From positions 1,773,900-1,837,899 of the forward strand of contig CAUJGJ010000263.1 of assembly GCA_963170055.1 (NCBI GenBank): a stretch of 64,000 nt of DNA, written 5' to 3'. Source of the DNA: Halisarca cf. caerulea (lineage: Eukaryota > Porifera > Demospongiae > Chondrillida > Halisarcidae). The translations under genes and the position numbers were made by a program. The notes beneath the pieces were generated by a model. That model was not told where the DNA came from. It saw only the letters and a list, made by a program, of their open reading frames with translations, and made no database searches. Shown here one piece after another: positions 63,069 through 64,000 of this stretch (positions are counted from its first letter, which is position 1; each line of letters starts with the position of its first letter).

Positions 63069-64000
63069 ATGGATTACGGGTTGTCTTCCTCAAGTTTATA
63101 TCAGCATGGAGACATAGTGAAGTTAAATGTGGGTGGTAGAAGGTGAGTTTTGGATGTCGATTTGGTGGCGTAGACTTAAATACCACAATTACGTTATTTT
63201 AGATTCACAACTTCTAGACAAACACTGACTTGGGTTCAAGATTCATTTTTCTCAAGGTAGGCCGTACGGTGTGCAATGTGTGTGAAATGTTTGTTGTAAA
63301 TGTCATGTGACAATCACATGATTTATGATACGTACGTATAACAGTACTGTAATGATTATTGCATTACCCATCTTATATGTAGTTTATTGAGTGGCCGAAT
63401 CCCATCCTTGAAAGATGAAGCAGGAGCTGTGAGTGCTGGTTCATTCCGTGTAGCTGCATACAGCACATAGTAATGTAGCTTTTTGTTTCACCAGATTTTT
63501 GTTGACCGGGATCCAGATGTGTTTGTCCCCATCCTTCATTTTCTCCGCAGTAGGGAAGTGAACCTGAGGTAAGCCACTTCCACACACTTAAAGGGAAACT
63601 TGTGAAATGTATTGGTTGGATTGACTGAGATCATCAGTACTGAGGCTGTGTGTGTGTGTGTGCAGGTTATACATATGTACATGTGTAATTTTAAACACTT
63701 CATTGATGAGATAATGGAATGAGGATGCCAACTATGGTCGTTTGTATGTGATCGGATGTTACAAAGGAATTCCATTTCCACTTGGTTTAAGCATGAGCAG
63801 GAAATGATTAATTGATGTCATTTAATGGAACTTGAAACCATTAATTTTTAAATTATTGGAGTGTGTGCATTGATTGGTTGAGGGTCATGCTCGTGTATGG
63901 TGGAAGTCGATCATACCTCTCTCTAAGGATGTGATGTATGTGTGTGAGGATGTGGTTTAGCAGATGTAAACAGTGTGTGTTCTCTTGTGGTTTGGTTGCT
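63069..64000 (+). CDS. BTB-domain protein of the SHKBP1/KCTD3 family (5' part)
   Basis: SHKBP1 and KCTD3 join an N-terminal KCTD-type BTB/T1 domain to WD repeats and act as adaptors. Four exons are visible: 63069-63142, 63203-63256, 63383-63428 and 63495-63568, all with GT-AG introns in phase. They encode [55 protein letters not shown] and IFVDRDPDVFVPILHFLRSR. Human SHKBP1 reads [20 protein letters not shown] and [20 protein letters not shown]. Invertebrates may have one gene for both paralogues, so I leave the symbol empty. The stretch from 63569 is intron, and the rest of the gene is outside the window. Confidence 0.9.

Overview
This is nuclear genomic DNA from an animal. Reading it directly gives 15 recognisable animal gene models, nearly all split by GT-AG introns, plus one degraded or mis-assembled WD40-like locus. 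The set includes genes I know mainly or only from animals (FRMD8, MEA1, SAYSD1, a YY1-type zinc finger protein). Genes are very tightly packed: several divergent pairs have start codons 46 to 270 bp apart, and convergent pairs have stops about 90 to 190 bp apart. Such compactness in an animal without clear vertebrate or insect traits suggests a sponge or another early-branching invertebrate. That placement is inference; the sequence does not name the species.

Layout from left to right: ATG2 (minus, 3' end outside the window); a WD40-like remnant (plus); PPP2R5, the B56 subunit of PP2A (minus); RUNDC1 (minus); the 58-residue ATP synthase proteolipid gene ATP5MJ (plus); NUP133 (minus); DNPH1 (plus); SAYSD1 (minus); FRMD8 (minus); TOMM20 (minus); MEA1 (plus); TIMM50 (plus); YY1-like (minus); NUDT14 (plus); TOGARAM1/crescerin (minus); and the 5' end of a SHKBP1/KCTD3-type BTB gene (plus). 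They are housekeeping or cell-biology genes with unrelated jobs and form no operon. TOMM20 and TIMM50, two parts of one mitochondrial import pathway, lie 2.4 kb apart, and ATP5MJ is also mitochondrial.

The rest is mostly repeats. About 25 minisatellite arrays (units 14 to 37 bp) and many long (CA/TG)n tracts lie almost entirely in introns and between genes. They create nearly all the long open frames that are not exons. Six introns use a (GT)n tract directly as the 5' splice site. At least six non-autonomous DNA transposons can be recognised by terminal inverted repeats (about 10.0, 32.3, 35.6, 37.3, 41.9 and 54.4 kb); three of these sit inside minisatellites.

The most unusual finding is a pair of fold-back elements, at 13.2-13.5 kb and 55.15-55.30 kb. 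Their arms carry the conserved core of a hammerhead ribozyme (CTGANGA, a short stem, then GAAAC). The form resembles the minimal hammerheads known from Penelope-like retroelements and retrozymes. Three introns also appear to use GC-AG splice sites, and a 12-bp palindrome gives a poly(A) signal on both strands between TIMM50 and YY1.
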